A stretch of 64,000 bases of DNA from Acetobacter ascendens (GCF_001766235.1 NZ_CP015164.1:1016001-1080000); one strand, 5' to 3'. Positions 16,731 to 26,564 are shown, numbered from the stretch's first letter. Program-made: numbers and translations. The notes: a model not told the origin generated them from the letters alone.

Positions 16731-17204
16731 TTAGGCTCTGGCTTTTTGCATGAAGTCCTCCAAACCAGCATCTATGGCAAGCTGAAACGCTTTTAGTGTT
16801 TCAGCGCCCACGTAATGTTCCAGACCTTCTGCATCAATCCGTGCATTGCATGGGCTCACACCAAGAGCCAGAAGAAATGCTTCAACAATGCGATGCCGTG
16901 TGCGCACTTTTTCCGCCAGTGCACGCCCCTCGGGCGTTAAAAAAATACCGCGATAAGGTTTGCGTGCAACCAAACCTTCATCGCTCAGGCGCGTCAACAT
17001 TTTGGCCACGGTTGGCTGAGAAACACCCAGCCGCGTTGCCAAATCAACTTGCCGGGCCTCCTGCCCTTCATCCAGAAGGTCTGCAATAAGTTCTACGTAA
17101 TCTTCAATAATGGCATGTTGCCGCGCTACACGGCTGATGCGAAAACCTTCTGAATGCGTTTGTGCATCGGGTAGCGTATCTGCTGTATCAAAAGTTTGTT
17201 GCAT
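16731..17204 (-). CDS. mntR: Manganese-responsive DtxR-family regulator MntR
   Basis: 157 residues: a winged HTH domain ([20 protein letters not shown], then [19 protein letters not shown], and [20 protein letters not shown]) followed by the metal-binding dimerisation domain ([14 protein letters not shown]...[11 protein letters not shown] with Glu/His ligands). MntR represses Mn uptake when Mn2+ is plentiful. It is divergent from mntH and the intergenic region holds a perfect inverted repeat, a classical arrangement for direct control of mntH. The N-terminal 25 residues are poorly conserved and the start could be internal. Confidence 0.87.
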   Translation of the reverse strand: MQQTFDTADTLPDAQTHSEGFRISRVARQHAIIEDYVELIADLLDEGQEARQVDLATRLGVSQPTVAKMLTRLSDEGLVARKPYRGIFLTPEGRALAEKVRTRHRIVEAFLLALGVSPCNARIDAEGLEHYVGAETLKAFQLAIDAGLEDFMQKARA

Positions 17205-17250
17205 TCTCTTTTTCCAACCGGTCCGTAGGGCTTCGTTGGCTCCATGCCGT

Positions 17251-17295
17251 CAAGATATTCCATTAAGCATAAAGTATTCCAAATGGAATATCTTG
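17251..17295. promoter_or_regulatory. Probable MntR operator between mntR and mntH
   Basis: A perfect 14-bp inverted repeat CAAGATATTCCATT / AATGGAATATCTTG (17251-17264 and 17282-17295) is separated by 17 bp. A second copy of ATTCC lies inside the spacer, giving a shorter palindrome ATTCCAAATGGAAT (17276-17289). Placed between divergent mntR and mntH, it is the natural MntR binding site. Confidence 0.65.
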
Positions 17296-17394
17296 CGCTG
17301 GACATTATGCACATACACTGCAACCAAAAGTTTCCTTGTGCTTTCTAATATAGCATGTTGCATATTTTAATCAGGTACAGTTTAGTCTGAATTT

Positions 17395-18768
17395 ATGCCT
17401 CAAGACTCGCAAGCTCCTGCTCCACCGTTGTCTGCCCAAAAAGCTGCATGGCGTTTTGCTAAAACGACAGAAGCAGGCAGCCAAAGTTTGCCGGAATCTT
17501 TTGCCAGCATTAAATTGCCGGCGGCAAATACATCGTGGTTCAAGCGCTTTCTGGCTTTTGTCGGGCCGGGTTACATGGTTTCCGTAGGATATATGGACCC
17601 CGGCAACTGGGCGACTGATTTACAAGGCGGTGCTCAGTTTGGGTATACGCTGCTTGCCGTCATCATGCTTTCAAACCTGATGGCCATTCTTCTGCAGGCT
17701 CTCTCTGTCAGATTGGGCATTGCAACAGGTCGTGATCTGGCTCAAGCTTGTCGAGATCATTTTCCACCAGTTATCAATATTGTTCTGTGGCTGGCTTGCG
17801 AACTTGCCATTATTGCGTGTGATCTGGCTGAGGTTATTGGCACAGCCGTAGCACTTCAGCTTTTGTTTGGTATTCCGCTTTTAGGAGGTACCATTATTTC
17901 GGTTCTTGATGCCTTTCTTGTGCTGTTTTTAATGAACCGTGGTTTCCGATATCTGGAAGCGTTTGTGATTGTATTGCTCAGCATTATTGCTATCTGTTTT
18001 GGCGTGCAGATTGTGGCTGCGGCTCCACCTGTTGCTGAAGTGCTCAAAGGCTTTATTCCCTCACCCGAAATCATGACCAACAGCCATATGCTTTACATTG
18101 CCATCGGCATTATTGGCGCTACGGTCATGCCGCATAATTTGTATCTTCATTCATCTATCGTACAGACACGTGCGTTTGAGCACACTGTATCTGGACGTAG
18201 GGAGGCTATCCGGTGGGCTACATGGGATAGCTCAATTGCTCTTGTGCTGGCATTGTTCATTAATGCTGCCATTTTGATTGTTGCCGCATCCGCTTTCCAT
18301 ACAACGGGCCATCAGAATGTTGCGGAAATTGAGGACGCCTACCGCCTGCTCTCTCCCGTTCTTGGCTTAGGTATTGCATCAACCCTGTTTGCGGTTGCCC
18401 TTTTGGCCGCCGGAACGAATTCAACTGTTACCGGCACGTTGGCTGGGCAAATTATTATGGAAGGCTTTTTACGGTTAAAAATACCGCACTGGTTGCAACG
18501 GCTGCTCACACGCGGCCTTGCCATTATTCCTGTTATAGTGGTGACCGCTCTTTACGGTAATAAAGGGGTGGGAGAACTGCTGATGCTCAGCCAGGTTATC
18601 TTATCCATGCAACTCCCTTTTGCCGTTATCCCTTTAATTCTGTTTGTATCTGACCGCCAGAAAATGGGGGAGCTTGTCATTTCTCGTAAAACAACCATTT
18701 TTGCCTGGGGTATGGCTGCTCTTATTCTGGTTCTCAATTTTAAACTTTTATATGATACAATTTTATAG
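17395..18768 (+). CDS. mntH: Nramp-family Mn2+/divalent metal:H+ symporter MntH
   Basis: 457 residues with about 11 membrane segments after a polar N-terminal region of about 40 residues. The Nramp hallmark [17 protein letters not shown] (near residues 63-79) carries the metal-binding DPGN of helix 1. Helix 6 has [20 protein letters not shown] (about 238-257), with the MPH metal-site motif. It imports Mn2+ (also Fe2+) with protons across the inner membrane. It is divergent from mntR, with the inverted-repeat operator between. Length is slightly longer than E. coli MntH because of the N-terminal extension. Confidence 0.93.
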   Translation: MPQDSQAPAPPLSAQKAAWRFAKTTEAGSQSLPESFASIKLPAANTSWFKRFLAFVGPGYMVSVGYMDPGNWATDLQGGAQFGYTLLAVIMLSNLMAILLQALSVRLGIATGRDLAQACRDHFPPVINIVLWLACELAIIACDLAEVIGTAVALQLLFGIPLLGGTIISVLDAFLVLFLMNRGFRYLEAFVIVLLSIIAICFGVQIVAAAPPVAEVLKGFIPSPEIMTNSHMLYIAIGIIGATVMPHNLYLHSSIVQTRAFEHTVSGRREAIRWATWDSSIALVLALFINAAILIVAASAFHTTGHQNVAEIEDAYRLLSPVLGLGIASTLFAVALLAAGTNSTVTGTLAGQIIMEGFLRLKIPHWLQRLLTRGLAIIPVIVVTALYGNKGVGELLMLSQVILSMQLPFAVIPLILFVSDRQKMGELVISRKTTIFAWGMAALILVLNFKLLYDTIL

Positions 18769-18877
18769 AATATCTACACACGCTGTTACCTACAAAATCT
18801 TTATCTGGAACATGAAAATTTTTACAAACTTAATACAGAAGCCTTTTCTCGTTGCTGCTTTTATCTGTACGTTCTTA

Positions 18878-19782
18878 GAGCCCTTTTGGAAATTCGCTAT
18901 GATAGGTTTTCAAGAGGTTTTGAGCGTGATTCAAAGGCAGGATGTGGACGCCAGCACAACGAGGCCGCATGGCCGGAATTACACGCAAGACGAAACGCTA
19001 TCCGTCTGATCTGACAGATGAGGAATGGGAGCGCATAGCGCCTCTGATGCCCCCTGCGAACCGGCGTGGTCGGAAACGGACAACCGATTTCCGTGAGATC
19101 ATCAATGCTCTGCGCTATCTCGTGCGCTCAGGCTGCGGTTGGGAGATGCTTCCGGTTCATTTTGGCCCATGGCAAACGGTTTACTGGTGGTTCCGCAGGC
19201 TGATGCGCCGTTTCCTGTTCCAGACCATTCATGATGTCTGTCTGATGCTCGATCGTGAAGCGACAGGACGCGAAACCAGTCCATCGGGTGGTGTCATTGA
19301 TAGCCAGAGTATCAAGGCACCCCACGCAAAGACACGTGGTTATGACGCAGGCAAGAAGATCGTCGGTCGGAAACGTCACATCGCAGTTGATACGGATGGC
19401 CGCCTTCTCCTGGTCCAGCTGACAACAGCCGATATTTCGGACAGTGCAGGAGGACAGATGATCCTTGATGCCATTCGTAAACGCTGGCCTTGGGTGAAGC
19501 ACCTGTTTGCCGATGGAGCCTATGACCGCCTCCAATTGATGGATAAGGCCACTTTTCTCGACTTCACAGTCGAGATCATCCGGCGGTCAGAGACAGCAAA
19601 AGGGTTTGAAATCCTGCCGCGTCGGTGGGTTGTGGAACGGACCTTCGGTTGGATGATCCGCTGGCGTCGCCTTGTGAAGGACTACGAACAGCGGATCGAC
19701 GTCGCAGAGGCCATGATCCACATCGCCATGGGAAGCCTCATGCTACGCCGAAACGCTCATCCGTGAATTTCCAAAAGGGCTC
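18878..19782 (+). mobile_element. IS1031/IS12528-like element, copy C, 905 bp
   Basis: Same element as copy A. The flanking triplets are TTA (18875-18877) and TGA (19783-19785), so the target duplication is imperfect. Both flanks belong to the same lipoprotein gene, so this is a real insertion with a damaged duplication. Confidence 0.92.
18942..19766 (+). CDS. IS1031-like transposase, copy C
   Basis: 274 aa, identical to copies A and B, complete frame with DDE motifs. Confidence 0.92.
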   Translation: MWTPAQRGRMAGITRKTKRYPSDLTDEEWERIAPLMPPANRRGRKRTTDFREIINALRYLVRSGCGWEMLPVHFGPWQTVYWWFRRLMRRFLFQTIHDVCLMLDREATGRETSPSGGVIDSQSIKAPHAKTRGYDAGKKIVGRKRHIAVDTDGRLLLVQLTTADISDSAGGQMILDAIRKRWPWVKHLFADGAYDRLQLMDKATFLDFTVEIIRRSETAKGFEILPRRWVVERTFGWMIRWRRLVKDYEQRIDVAEAMIHIAMGSLMLRRNAHP

Positions 19783-20472
19783 TGAGCGCCTGTATTAGCC
19801 CTGGTCAGCCCCCTGCCCCTCCTTTGCCTGCTCTGGCAAAAGCTGCACCTTTTACGTCTGCTGATGCAAATTTTGTCCAACAACTTAATGAAATGGATCT
19901 CACCCATATTGCGTTAGCAAACCTTGCCAAAACCCATTCAGCTCGCAACGATATCGCTCTTCTCAGCCCGACTATCGTAAAAGACCTGACGGCAAACCAT
20001 GATACGCTCACTAAACTGGCAACAGATCACACCTTAACTCTGCCTACAAAACCCTCTGCTCAAAACCAAAAAATTATTGATCGGCTGCAACATTTATATG
20101 GCGCGGCGTTTGACCGAGGCTACTCTCGCTATTTCATGAGCAGCACAACCAAGATGAAATCAGCCATTACGGCAGAAATCACCACATCTAAAAATACAGA
20201 TTTGGTTAAGCTTGCCACCGACACCAATACAAAAATCACAACGTATCAATCACAAATAAAGTGAATGGTCCCAACTTGACCTATTAAGTCCGTCCGACGT
20301 TAAAAGTCGGGCGGCACAGTTTTTGTTACTTCGTGACTTGGAGGGATCGAAGAACCGTTGGTTGATGCGCTTGGCTCGTGATTTCAGGCTTTTGGCGATT
20401 TGATTGACGGTTTTTGGGGTAGCTTTTGATCTGCGTTTTGAGCAGATCGGGGACTGCCGTCCCGCTGGATGA

Positions 20473-21552
20473 CTACGCGCTCGCGTTCAACCTTTCGAGG
20501 AAGAGGAAGCGGCGCATGTTGTAGACGATATTGGCCAGCCCGATCCTCATGGTGGCCCGGGTGATACCGACAGTTCGGATGAACAACCCCGTCTGTGATT
20601 TCTGGTCGGCAAAGACGTGCTCGACGCGTGATCGGATCACGGACTTTCCAGCATTCGATTTCTGGATATGTCGGGGCATAGGCTTGAGATGCGGCTTTTT
20701 TCTGTGAACCTTTGAGACAAAACCCTCTTTGTCCATGAAGTCCTCATTCGCTTTCGAGCGATAAGCTGTATCAGCCCAAACGCTTGAGGCCGTATTGGTT
20801 TTATCTAACAGCCCCTCTCTCAATCGCGCACCATCACTGGCGGCGGCATCCGTCGTCTTCCATTTTCGGATGAACCGAAACTTCCGGTCGATGGAGACGT
20901 GGGATTTGTAGCCAAAGAACGGGATGGCGAGATCGCTCGACGGTATGGTTCCATCGTCCTGCCGCTTCGCCTTCGTGAACTTAAGTGTCCATCGTGCATG
21001 ACGATCCTTATGCGACCTCTTTGCGGGCTTGTCCTGCCAGTCTTCTGGAATACGTCCTGCCCGGAGATCCGCTTTCTCAGCGTTCGTATTGCGCTGCTTT
21101 GGAGCAGCCACCAGTGTTGCATCCAGGATCTGACCAGACATCGGGAGATAACCGGCGTTCCGCAGGGTCGCGTCAAATCGGTCAAACAGCCTTTCAATGG
21201 CACCCGCCTGTGTCAAACGCTCACGAAACAGCCAGACCGTTTTGGCATCCGGCACGCGGTCCGACAGCCCCAATCCCAGAAAGCGCATGAACGACAGGCG
21301 GTCGTTGATCAGATACTCTGTCCGTTCATCAGACAAATTGTTCAACGTCTGGATGACCAGAATTTTGAACATCAGCACCGGATCAAACGGCGGACGTCCG
21401 CCTTTACTTCCGTCTGAATAGGCCAGAGCCAGCTCCAGATCAGGGCGGAACACCTCAAAATCCACAGTCCGGGAAAAGGCCTCCAGCTGATCGCCAAGCC
21501 CGCTCAGCCGAGCAAGGCGCTCTTCAACATCAAAGAAACCAGGCTGCTTCAT
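20473..21552 (-). CDS. IS5-family transposase (359 aa), copy 1
   Basis: DDE transposase of the IS5 subgroup. It has the N-terminal DUF772-type domain (GGRPPFDPVLMFKILVIQTL, then LSDERTEYLINDRLSFMRFL), LDATLVAAPKQRN with the first Asp, SSVWADTAYRSKANEDF with the second, and SRVEHVFADQKSQTGLFIRT with the final Glu. The frame is full length. It stays potentially functional although one end of its element is split by IS1380. Confidence 0.9.
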   Translation of the reverse strand: MKQPGFFDVEERLARLSGLGDQLEAFSRTVDFEVFRPDLELALAYSDGSKGGRPPFDPVLMFKILVIQTLNNLSDERTEYLINDRLSFMRFLGLGLSDRVPDAKTVWLFRERLTQAGAIERLFDRFDATLRNAGYLPMSGQILDATLVAAPKQRNTNAEKADLRAGRIPEDWQDKPAKRSHKDRHARWTLKFTKAKRQDDGTIPSSDLAIPFFGYKSHVSIDRKFRFIRKWKTTDAAASDGARLREGLLDKTNTASSVWADTAYRSKANEDFMDKEGFVSKVHRKKPHLKPMPRHIQKSNAGKSVIRSRVEHVFADQKSQTGLFIRTVGITRATMRIGLANIVYNMRRFLFLERLNASA

Positions 21553-21624
21553 CTTCCACCATCCCCAATCAACGCCGAAGAAATGGAATCACACAGAACA
21601 GCTCAGAACCAAAGGGTTTTTCAA

Positions 21625-23289
21625 CGCGGATTTCTCACACTTGAGGCAATTTCAGGTCATTTTGTAGAGTTCAGTCATCCCACAGGAGCCCGATCTGGAA
21701 TATTGACGATATTCTGCTTCTGGCGGCGGGTTCTGAACGCAGTGAGGGTGTCACGGCCTGAGAAGGCAGTGTTGGTGGAAGCTATGTGGTCTGTGCGCGG
21801 TCTGTTTCTTCAGATGGCCTGCCGGAGCCTTCGCAATCGTGCATGAGCGAGGGCGAATTCATGCTGACAGGGGAACATGTCCGGCATGGACAGGACAATC
21901 CGACGGACGCTGAGCGTGACACGTGTCGCGATTTTGAGCAGTCGTGCGCGTATGGTGCCACAGGTCGCCGTCTCCAGGCTGGTCTGGCCAAGGGCCAGTC
22001 TTTGCAGAGCGGTCAGCAGGACATAGGCAGCGGCCGAGAACCACAGCCGGAGCTGGTTGGCCCGGATGGTGTGGGACGAGGTCCTGTCTGAGAACAGATC
22101 CATCTGGCATTCCTTGATGCGGTTTTCCATATCCCCGCGTGCGCAGTAAATCTGTTCGTAGAGATGGCGGGGGTCGGACATTCCCTGCGGTAGCGTGGTG
22201 ACAATAAAGCGATGATAGCGGTTGCCGTGGCGCCATTCGGCCTTGGCCACGACCCGCCTGCGGCGCGTCCAGCTGTCCTTTGTGATCCAGTCAAAGGAGG
22301 CAAAGCCGCGCGCCGCTTTGCCTGTCGTGGCGGCTTCGTCACGAACCTCAGCGGACAAAGAGGCAATCCGGTCATACAGGCGGGTGTTGCCTGCAAGCCC
22401 AAACAGGAAGTCAACGTGGTTGTCTTCGCACCATGTCATCAGACTGTCCCGGGCGAAACCGCTGTCCCCACGCACCAGGATACGCACCCGGGGCCAGCGG
22501 CTCCTGATCTGCTCCACGATCCGGCGGATGTCTGCCAGTGCTTCCTTCCTCGGGTCCCTGTCTGCCGTGCGCAGGGTAGCGCTGAGGAGATGGTCCCCGC
22601 AGAAGACATACAGGGGAAGATAGCAGTTATGGCCGTAATATCCATGAAAGGCCCGGCCTTCCTGATGGCCATGGATACGGTCATCGGTGGCATCCACATC
22701 CAGAACGATCCGGGCGGGTGCGCGCTCATGCTGGTCCATGAAAAGCGTCACGAACAGGGTAGCCAGGGCCTCATGATCAGCAATGATGCGGCAGTAACGA
22801 TCTGCCTGCTGCCCACTGCGCTCTAGCCGGTTCAGCGTGGATTTTCCTGCCAGTGCCGCACAGTTGGCCCGGCTTCCTGACAGACGTCCCGATACCAGAC
22901 CCATGACAGGATCATGACGTAAAGCGTCATGGTCATTAAGGTCTTCATAGCCCAGTGCCAGGCCCATGATCCGCTGACGGACAAGGTCTTCAACCCGGTA
23001 TTCCACAAAGGCAGGATGCCGCTCATCGCGAAAACATGCAGCAAAACGGCGACTGAACCCCAGACTATCATCGACCTGCTTTACCAGGATGACACCGCCA
23101 TCCGAACTCATGCGACCCCCGTCAAAACGGGCTACAACACGCCGTCCATAGGAGGCTGGAAACTCATACGCGCCTGCGCTACACTCTGTCTGCATCGGGT
23201 TTTCTTATAGCTTACGAAAATTTCTTTTACACAAAATAGACTTTTTCATAATCTAACCCGATGTACAACCCTTCCGTGAGATTTCCGCG
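21625..23289 (-). mobile_element. IS1380, copy 1, 1665 bp
   Basis: The ends are CGCGGATTTCTCAC and ...GTGAGATTTCCGCG, flanked by TCAA (21621-21624) and TCGA (23290-23293), a 4-bp duplication with one change. Length equals that of the type element from Acetobacter pasteurianus. It is inserted in the end repeat of the 359-aa-type IS5 element. Confidence 0.93.
21810..23195 (-). CDS. IS1380 transposase, copy 1
   Basis: 461 aa IS1380-family DDE transposase with GRRVVARFDGGRMSSDGGVI at the N-terminus, VLDVDATDDRIHGHQEGRAF (first acidic site), ILVRGDSGFARDSLM (second) and YEQIYCARGDMENRIKE (final Glu). Complete frame. It differs from copy 3 at few positions, for example SYGRR instead of SCGRR. Confidence 0.93.
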   Translation of the reverse strand: MQTECSAGAYEFPASYGRRVVARFDGGRMSSDGGVILVKQVDDSLGFSRRFAACFRDERHPAFVEYRVEDLVRQRIMGLALGYEDLNDHDALRHDPVMGLVSGRLSGSRANCAALAGKSTLNRLERSGQQADRYCRIIADHEALATLFVTLFMDQHERAPARIVLDVDATDDRIHGHQEGRAFHGYYGHNCYLPLYVFCGDHLLSATLRTADRDPRKEALADIRRIVEQIRSRWPRVRILVRGDSGFARDSLMTWCEDNHVDFLFGLAGNTRLYDRIASLSAEVRDEAATTGKAARGFASFDWITKDSWTRRRRVVAKAEWRHGNRYHRFIVTTLPQGMSDPRHLYEQIYCARGDMENRIKECQMDLFSDRTSSHTIRANQLRLWFSAAAYVLLTALQRLALGQTSLETATCGTIRARLLKIATRVTLSVRRIVLSMPDMFPCQHEFALAHARLRRLRQAI

Positions 23290-23461
23290 TCGAACCCTCC
23301 ACTTGCAAATATCATGGGCACGAACACTGGCGATTTCACAGGCCGGTAATTCTGTGCATCCTTCACGTCCCCTGTTCCAGTATACTGCACAATATATGGA
23401 TAGGGATAAACTGGATTGCTGGCAGTCGACGCGACATTAGCCTGTGCATAAGGCTGGCTAG

Positions 23462-24302
23462 GGCCTGTTAGATCTTGAATTTCTTCCCATATTGTAGGGA
23501 TGGAAGAAGGAGACAGAACAGGCACCTTTACGGACGAGACATGGGCGATCTGGGAACCTCTGATTGAGGCGGTTCGCCCAAGGGGCAAGACGCCGCCACA
23601 TGATCTGCGGCGTACGATAGCAGCAATTTTCTGGCGTCATGAGAATGGCGCGAAATGGCGGAGCATCCCCGCTGAACTGGGTCCATGGTGGCGAGCGGCG
23701 CAGCTTTTCATCCGCTGGGCGAAGCTGGGTGTGTGGGAACGCCTGCTCGCACTGGTTCAGGAACAACAGGGAGTAGCACTCGGCATGACTTTTCTGGATG
23801 GCACGAATATCAGAGCTCACCACAAGGCGGCGGGAGCCCCAAAAAAGGGGGCTCTTTTGAAGAGCGAGACCATCGTGAAGCACTTGGCCGCTCTCGCGGC
23901 GGCTATGGCACAAAAGTCTGCGTGATAGCAGACGGGCATGGAAAGGCTGTTGGTTTTGCCCTGGCGCCCGGCCAGGCCCATGAACTGCCGCTGGCTCCAG
24001 ATATGCTCGATAGCCTTCCCGCCATTCCTTTGTGGGTGGTGGCGGACAAGGGCTATGCCTCGGACGCCTTCCGTGAACGTATCTGGGACATGGGAGCCCG
24101 ACCGGCCATTCCCGCAAAACGACGCGATGCGCCGGTTGCCTGCCCCAGATGGGTCTATCGGTGTCGGCACCTGGTCGAGAACCTCTGGGCCCGTCTCAAG
24201 GAGTGGCGTGCTGTTGCAACCAGATACGAGAAAACCGCAGCGTCGTTCCTGGCCGTCATACACATCGCTGCAGCCGCAGACTGGATCAAGTGCTAACAGG
24301 CC
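23462..24302 (+). mobile_element. IS5-family (IS427-group-like) element, copy 2, 841 bp
   Basis: GGCCTGTTAG terminal repeats flanked by CTAG (23458-23461, 24303-24306). Removing the element and one CTAG restores the tannase frame (M-P-S-Q-P-Y across the site), so this is a clean insertion into that gene. Confidence 0.92.
23500..24296 (+). CDS. IS5-family transposase made by -1 frameshift, copy 2
   Basis: The first frame (23500-23925, 141 aa) encodes the N-terminal domain (FTDETWAIWEPLIEAVRPRG, WRHENGAKWRSIPAELGP) and reaches the first Asp (FLDGTNIRAHHKAAG). The C-terminal frame, which ends at 24296, gives GYGTKVCVIADGHGKAVGFA, WVVADKGYASDAF and LVENLWARLKEWRAVATRYE. The two frames overlap at A6G (23841-23847) and are offset by -1, as expected for programmed slippage. 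Unlike copy 1 the first frame is intact, so this copy could be active. Confidence 0.85.
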
Positions 24303-25161
24303 CTAGGCATGGGAGCCATGTGGATCTGCCCACCTGCAGTTGGCTTGCCGTGTTCACCCAGTGGCGGCAACATCGGCCCTTCACCCAGCACTGGCCGTTC
24401 GGTGCGGATAGTGTTAGGCATCGTCTCGGTTTCCGTCCAAGCCATGAGCGGGGTTAGAAAATCGACCGGCAGAAAACCCTCGCCGTTACGACAATGTCCG
24501 ACACCGGGCAGCAGGTAAAATTTCAGGAAGCTGTCGGTCTGCTCCACGCCCATTTCTCGCTGCACGCCTTGATAATACGCAATGGTGTTCAAAGGCGAAA
24601 TCGACTGATCCGCCAAGCCGTGCCACAGAATAAGGTGACCGCCACGCTTGTGAAACGAATGGAAATTTGTGTTCTCAGCATTATACAACGGCGCCAGTTT
24701 GGTCATGTAGGCAAAGGATGCATCATCAAAGTGGAAGCCCGTCAGGTCAGTCGCCTTTTCATCCACCTCCGATCATCCACCTCCGATGGGATAACATAAG
24801 CAATGGCAGAAACCGCAATGCCTTGGCTCCTTGCGCTGTGGCTGGGAGCTCCCATTGTAGTTCCGATCCCGCGGCAATGGGCCGCCAATAATGTAAGGAT
24901 GCCCAGCCCCATCCGTAGCCCCTTTGTAAAGCCGTAGGGCAGCCTGTGTTTCCTCCCCCGTCAGGCAGTGTGAGGTGTCACTTTGACCAGCCGGGCACTG
25001 CACCCACAATTCCGCACAAAGCAATCAAATTTAGAGGTATTCTTTTCATTTGTGTTAACCGAAATGATGCACTGAATAGAATGTATGCTTTTATAATAAA
25101 TACAGCAATTCAGAACCCGTTACTCTGCATTACCCATAAAATTACAACACCGGCAGAACAT

Positions 25162-26481
25162 TTATTTCTTGTTGGGCCATGCCAGAAGGCAAAGCGCCTG
25201 CATACATACCGCCCCCAGTGGCAACCATACAAAGCCCGCAGCAATCCATGCAGACAATTCCAACGGCTGAGCAATTCCACCCTCAACGTAATGGCCTTGT
25301 GACAGGAACTGCGCCAGAACGAAGCCAGTTACCCCCATCGCCAGTTTAGTGACCCATGTATTGATTGAATAAGCCAGACCAGGCGAGCCAGTTGAGGTCT
25401 GCGGATCACCATTATCCACGGCTTCCGCCAGTAAGGTGTAATACAGCGGAGACATCACGCCCTGAGCCAATGCCAGAAGCGCTACAGACAGGAAAAAACC
25501 TATCATGGACGCACCAGCCATAGCCATTGCCAGATAGGCTGCTCCCTGTGCGATCAGGCATATAATCCCGCTACGGATAGTTCCCACACGTTTGGCAAGC
25601 GGAAGGCACGTGGGCACCCCTGCAAACAGCAGGACGGTAATGAAGGTGATAATATTGGCACCAAGTTGCTCCGTGCCACCCAGAATAATGCGGGCGTAAT
25701 ACAGGGCAAACCCGAACAGAGCAGTCTGCCCCACAAAATAGAAGAATGCGAGCAGATTACTCAGCACCCAGGGCCTGTTTCCACATAGATGCTGCAACGT
25801 TACCGTCAGGTTCTGTCGGACAGGCGCTGGCGGATGCCTTACGGTGCAGCCGCGCGCCACACACAGCCATAAAACACTCCCCAGAATTGACAGCGCCAGC
25901 ACATACACCGCCATGCCATACTGGTGCTGTGCCACACTTTCGCCCCCACCCAGCCAGCTAATGGCGGGAATAGTTAGCAGCGCCACAAACAACGACCCGG
26001 CCTGACAGCCCATCATGCGGAATGCATTCAAGCCAACCCGCTGCGTTGCGGAACGGCTTATCATAACAGCGAGCACACCATAGGGCGTGTTGATGCATGA
26101 ATAAATCGCACCGAATACGATATAGGTCAGCACTGCCCATAGGACCTTACCCATAGGTGAAAGCGGGAGGGCAAGAAAACACAGAAAGCCTGTTAGGCCA
26201 AAGGGAATGGCAAGAACCCGGATCAGGCGCGGCACGATCAGGCCGCCCAAACGGTCCACAACATAGCCGATGGCCGGATCGCAGAAGGCATCTACAACAC
26301 GCGCCACTAGAAGTATCCACGATACGGCAATCAGCGGTAGACCATATATATCTGTATAATAATACATGAGGTAGGATGACGTCATACCCCACATCATGTT
26401 GGAGGCAGCATCACCACACCCGTAGGCCATCTTTTCTTTTACGGAAAGCGTCTGTTTGTTCTCCATTACCCTGCTTTCCAT
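25162..26481 (-). CDS. GPH-family (MFS_2) sugar:cation symporter
   Basis: About 439 residues with roughly 12 hydrophobic segments, matching the glycoside-pentoside-hexuronide transporter family. Signatures are KMAYGCGDAASNMMWGM near residues 17-33, YYTDIYGLP, VARVVDAFCDPAIGYVVDR (about 60-78, the cation-binding helix 2 motif) and NTPYGVLAVMISRSATQR. The start at 26481 or the in-frame ATG at 26466 (better ribosome site, AGCAGGG) are both possible. It sits next to the tannase pseudogene on the same strand, so it may once have taken up a sugar or glycoside released by it. The substrate is unknown. Confidence 0.83.
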   Translation of the reverse strand: MESRVMENKQTLSVKEKMAYGCGDAASNMMWGMTSSYLMYYYTDIYGLPLIAVSWILLVARVVDAFCDPAIGYVVDRLGGLIVPRLIRVLAIPFGLTGFLCFLALPLSPMGKVLWAVLTYIVFGAIYSCINTPYGVLAVMISRSATQRVGLNAFRMMGCQAGSLFVALLTIPAISWLGGGESVAQHQYGMAVYVLALSILGSVLWLCVARGCTVRHPPAPVRQNLTVTLQHLCGNRPWVLSNLLAFFYFVGQTALFGFALYYARIILGGTEQLGANIITFITVLLFAGVPTCLPLAKRVGTIRSGIICLIAQGAAYLAMAMAGASMIGFFLSVALLALAQGVMSPLYYTLLAEAVDNGDPQTSTGSPGLAYSINTWVTKLAMGVTGFVLAQFLSQGHYVEGGIAQPLELSAWIAAGFVWLPLGAVCMQALCLLAWPNKK

Positions 26482-26564
26482 GAAAATTCAGACCAAGCCT
26501 TACGCTATCATGTGGTTATAAAACGACAAGCCGGGCCAGATCTTTTGCGATACCGCAAAAAAAA

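Larger units (their letters stand above)
18812..20264 (+). pseudogene. DUF4142 lipoprotein gene split by IS copy C
   Basis: A signal peptide MKIFTNLIQKPFLVAAFICT-FL is encoded from the ATG at 18812 up to the IS at 18878. After the IS the frame resumes SACISPGQPPAPP, then a DUF4142 domain (FTSADANFVQQLNEMDLTHI, AKTHSARNDIALLSPTIVKD). Joined, they make a lipobox L-S-A-C, so the original product was a lipoprotein of about 180 residues. Removing the IS leaves the two halves one base out of frame. That fits an original TTGAGC site with a lost G in the left target copy. DUF4142 proteins are envelope proteins of unknown function. The C-terminal part could only be made from an internal start at 19824 without export. 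Confidence 0.75.
20340..23300 (-). mobile_element. IS5-family element (359-aa transposase), copy 1, carrying IS1380 inside its end
   Basis: The ends are GGAGGGATCGAAGAACC and its partner ...CGAACCCTCC, flanked by ACTT on both sides (20336-20339, 23301-23304). The native length without the inner IS1380 and its target copy is 1292 bp. The inner element sits in the right terminal repeat. The outer element itself lies in the tannase gene. Confidence 0.9.
20300..25049 (-). pseudogene. Tannase/feruloyl esterase family gene, decayed and carrying nested IS elements
   Basis: Pieces of one tannase-family gene run right to left. A signal peptide MKRIPLNLIALCGIVGA starts at 25049. A CPAGQSDTSHCLTGEE / RLYKGATDGAGHPYIIGG block follows (24773-25013, out of frame with the signal peptide). 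Then come GGHLILWHGLADQSISPLNT with YLLPGVGHCRNGEG (24766-24303), the C-terminal Cys/catalytic His region, then NPVYPYPYIVQYTGTGDVKD after the first IS (23457-23305). The last piece is HEVTKTVPPDF plus stop (20300-20335). An internal deletion, frameshifts and a 14-bp tandem duplication (24759-24786) precede the IS insertions in reading order. The enzyme would have hydrolysed gallate or hydroxycinnamate esters in the periplasm. Confidence 0.8.

Noticed and set aside
9787..19782. Inversion of the segment between IS copies B and C, which face each other
   Set aside because: Inverting the segment does not restore matching triplets (TGA with TAA). Copy C has both halves of one lipoprotein gene at its flanks, so a simple B-C inversion is not supported.
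22212..22826. A 204-codon frame (also at 37278 and 59677) antisense to the IS1380 transposases
   Set aside because: It is repeated only because the IS is repeated, and the opposite strand encodes a complete known transposase.
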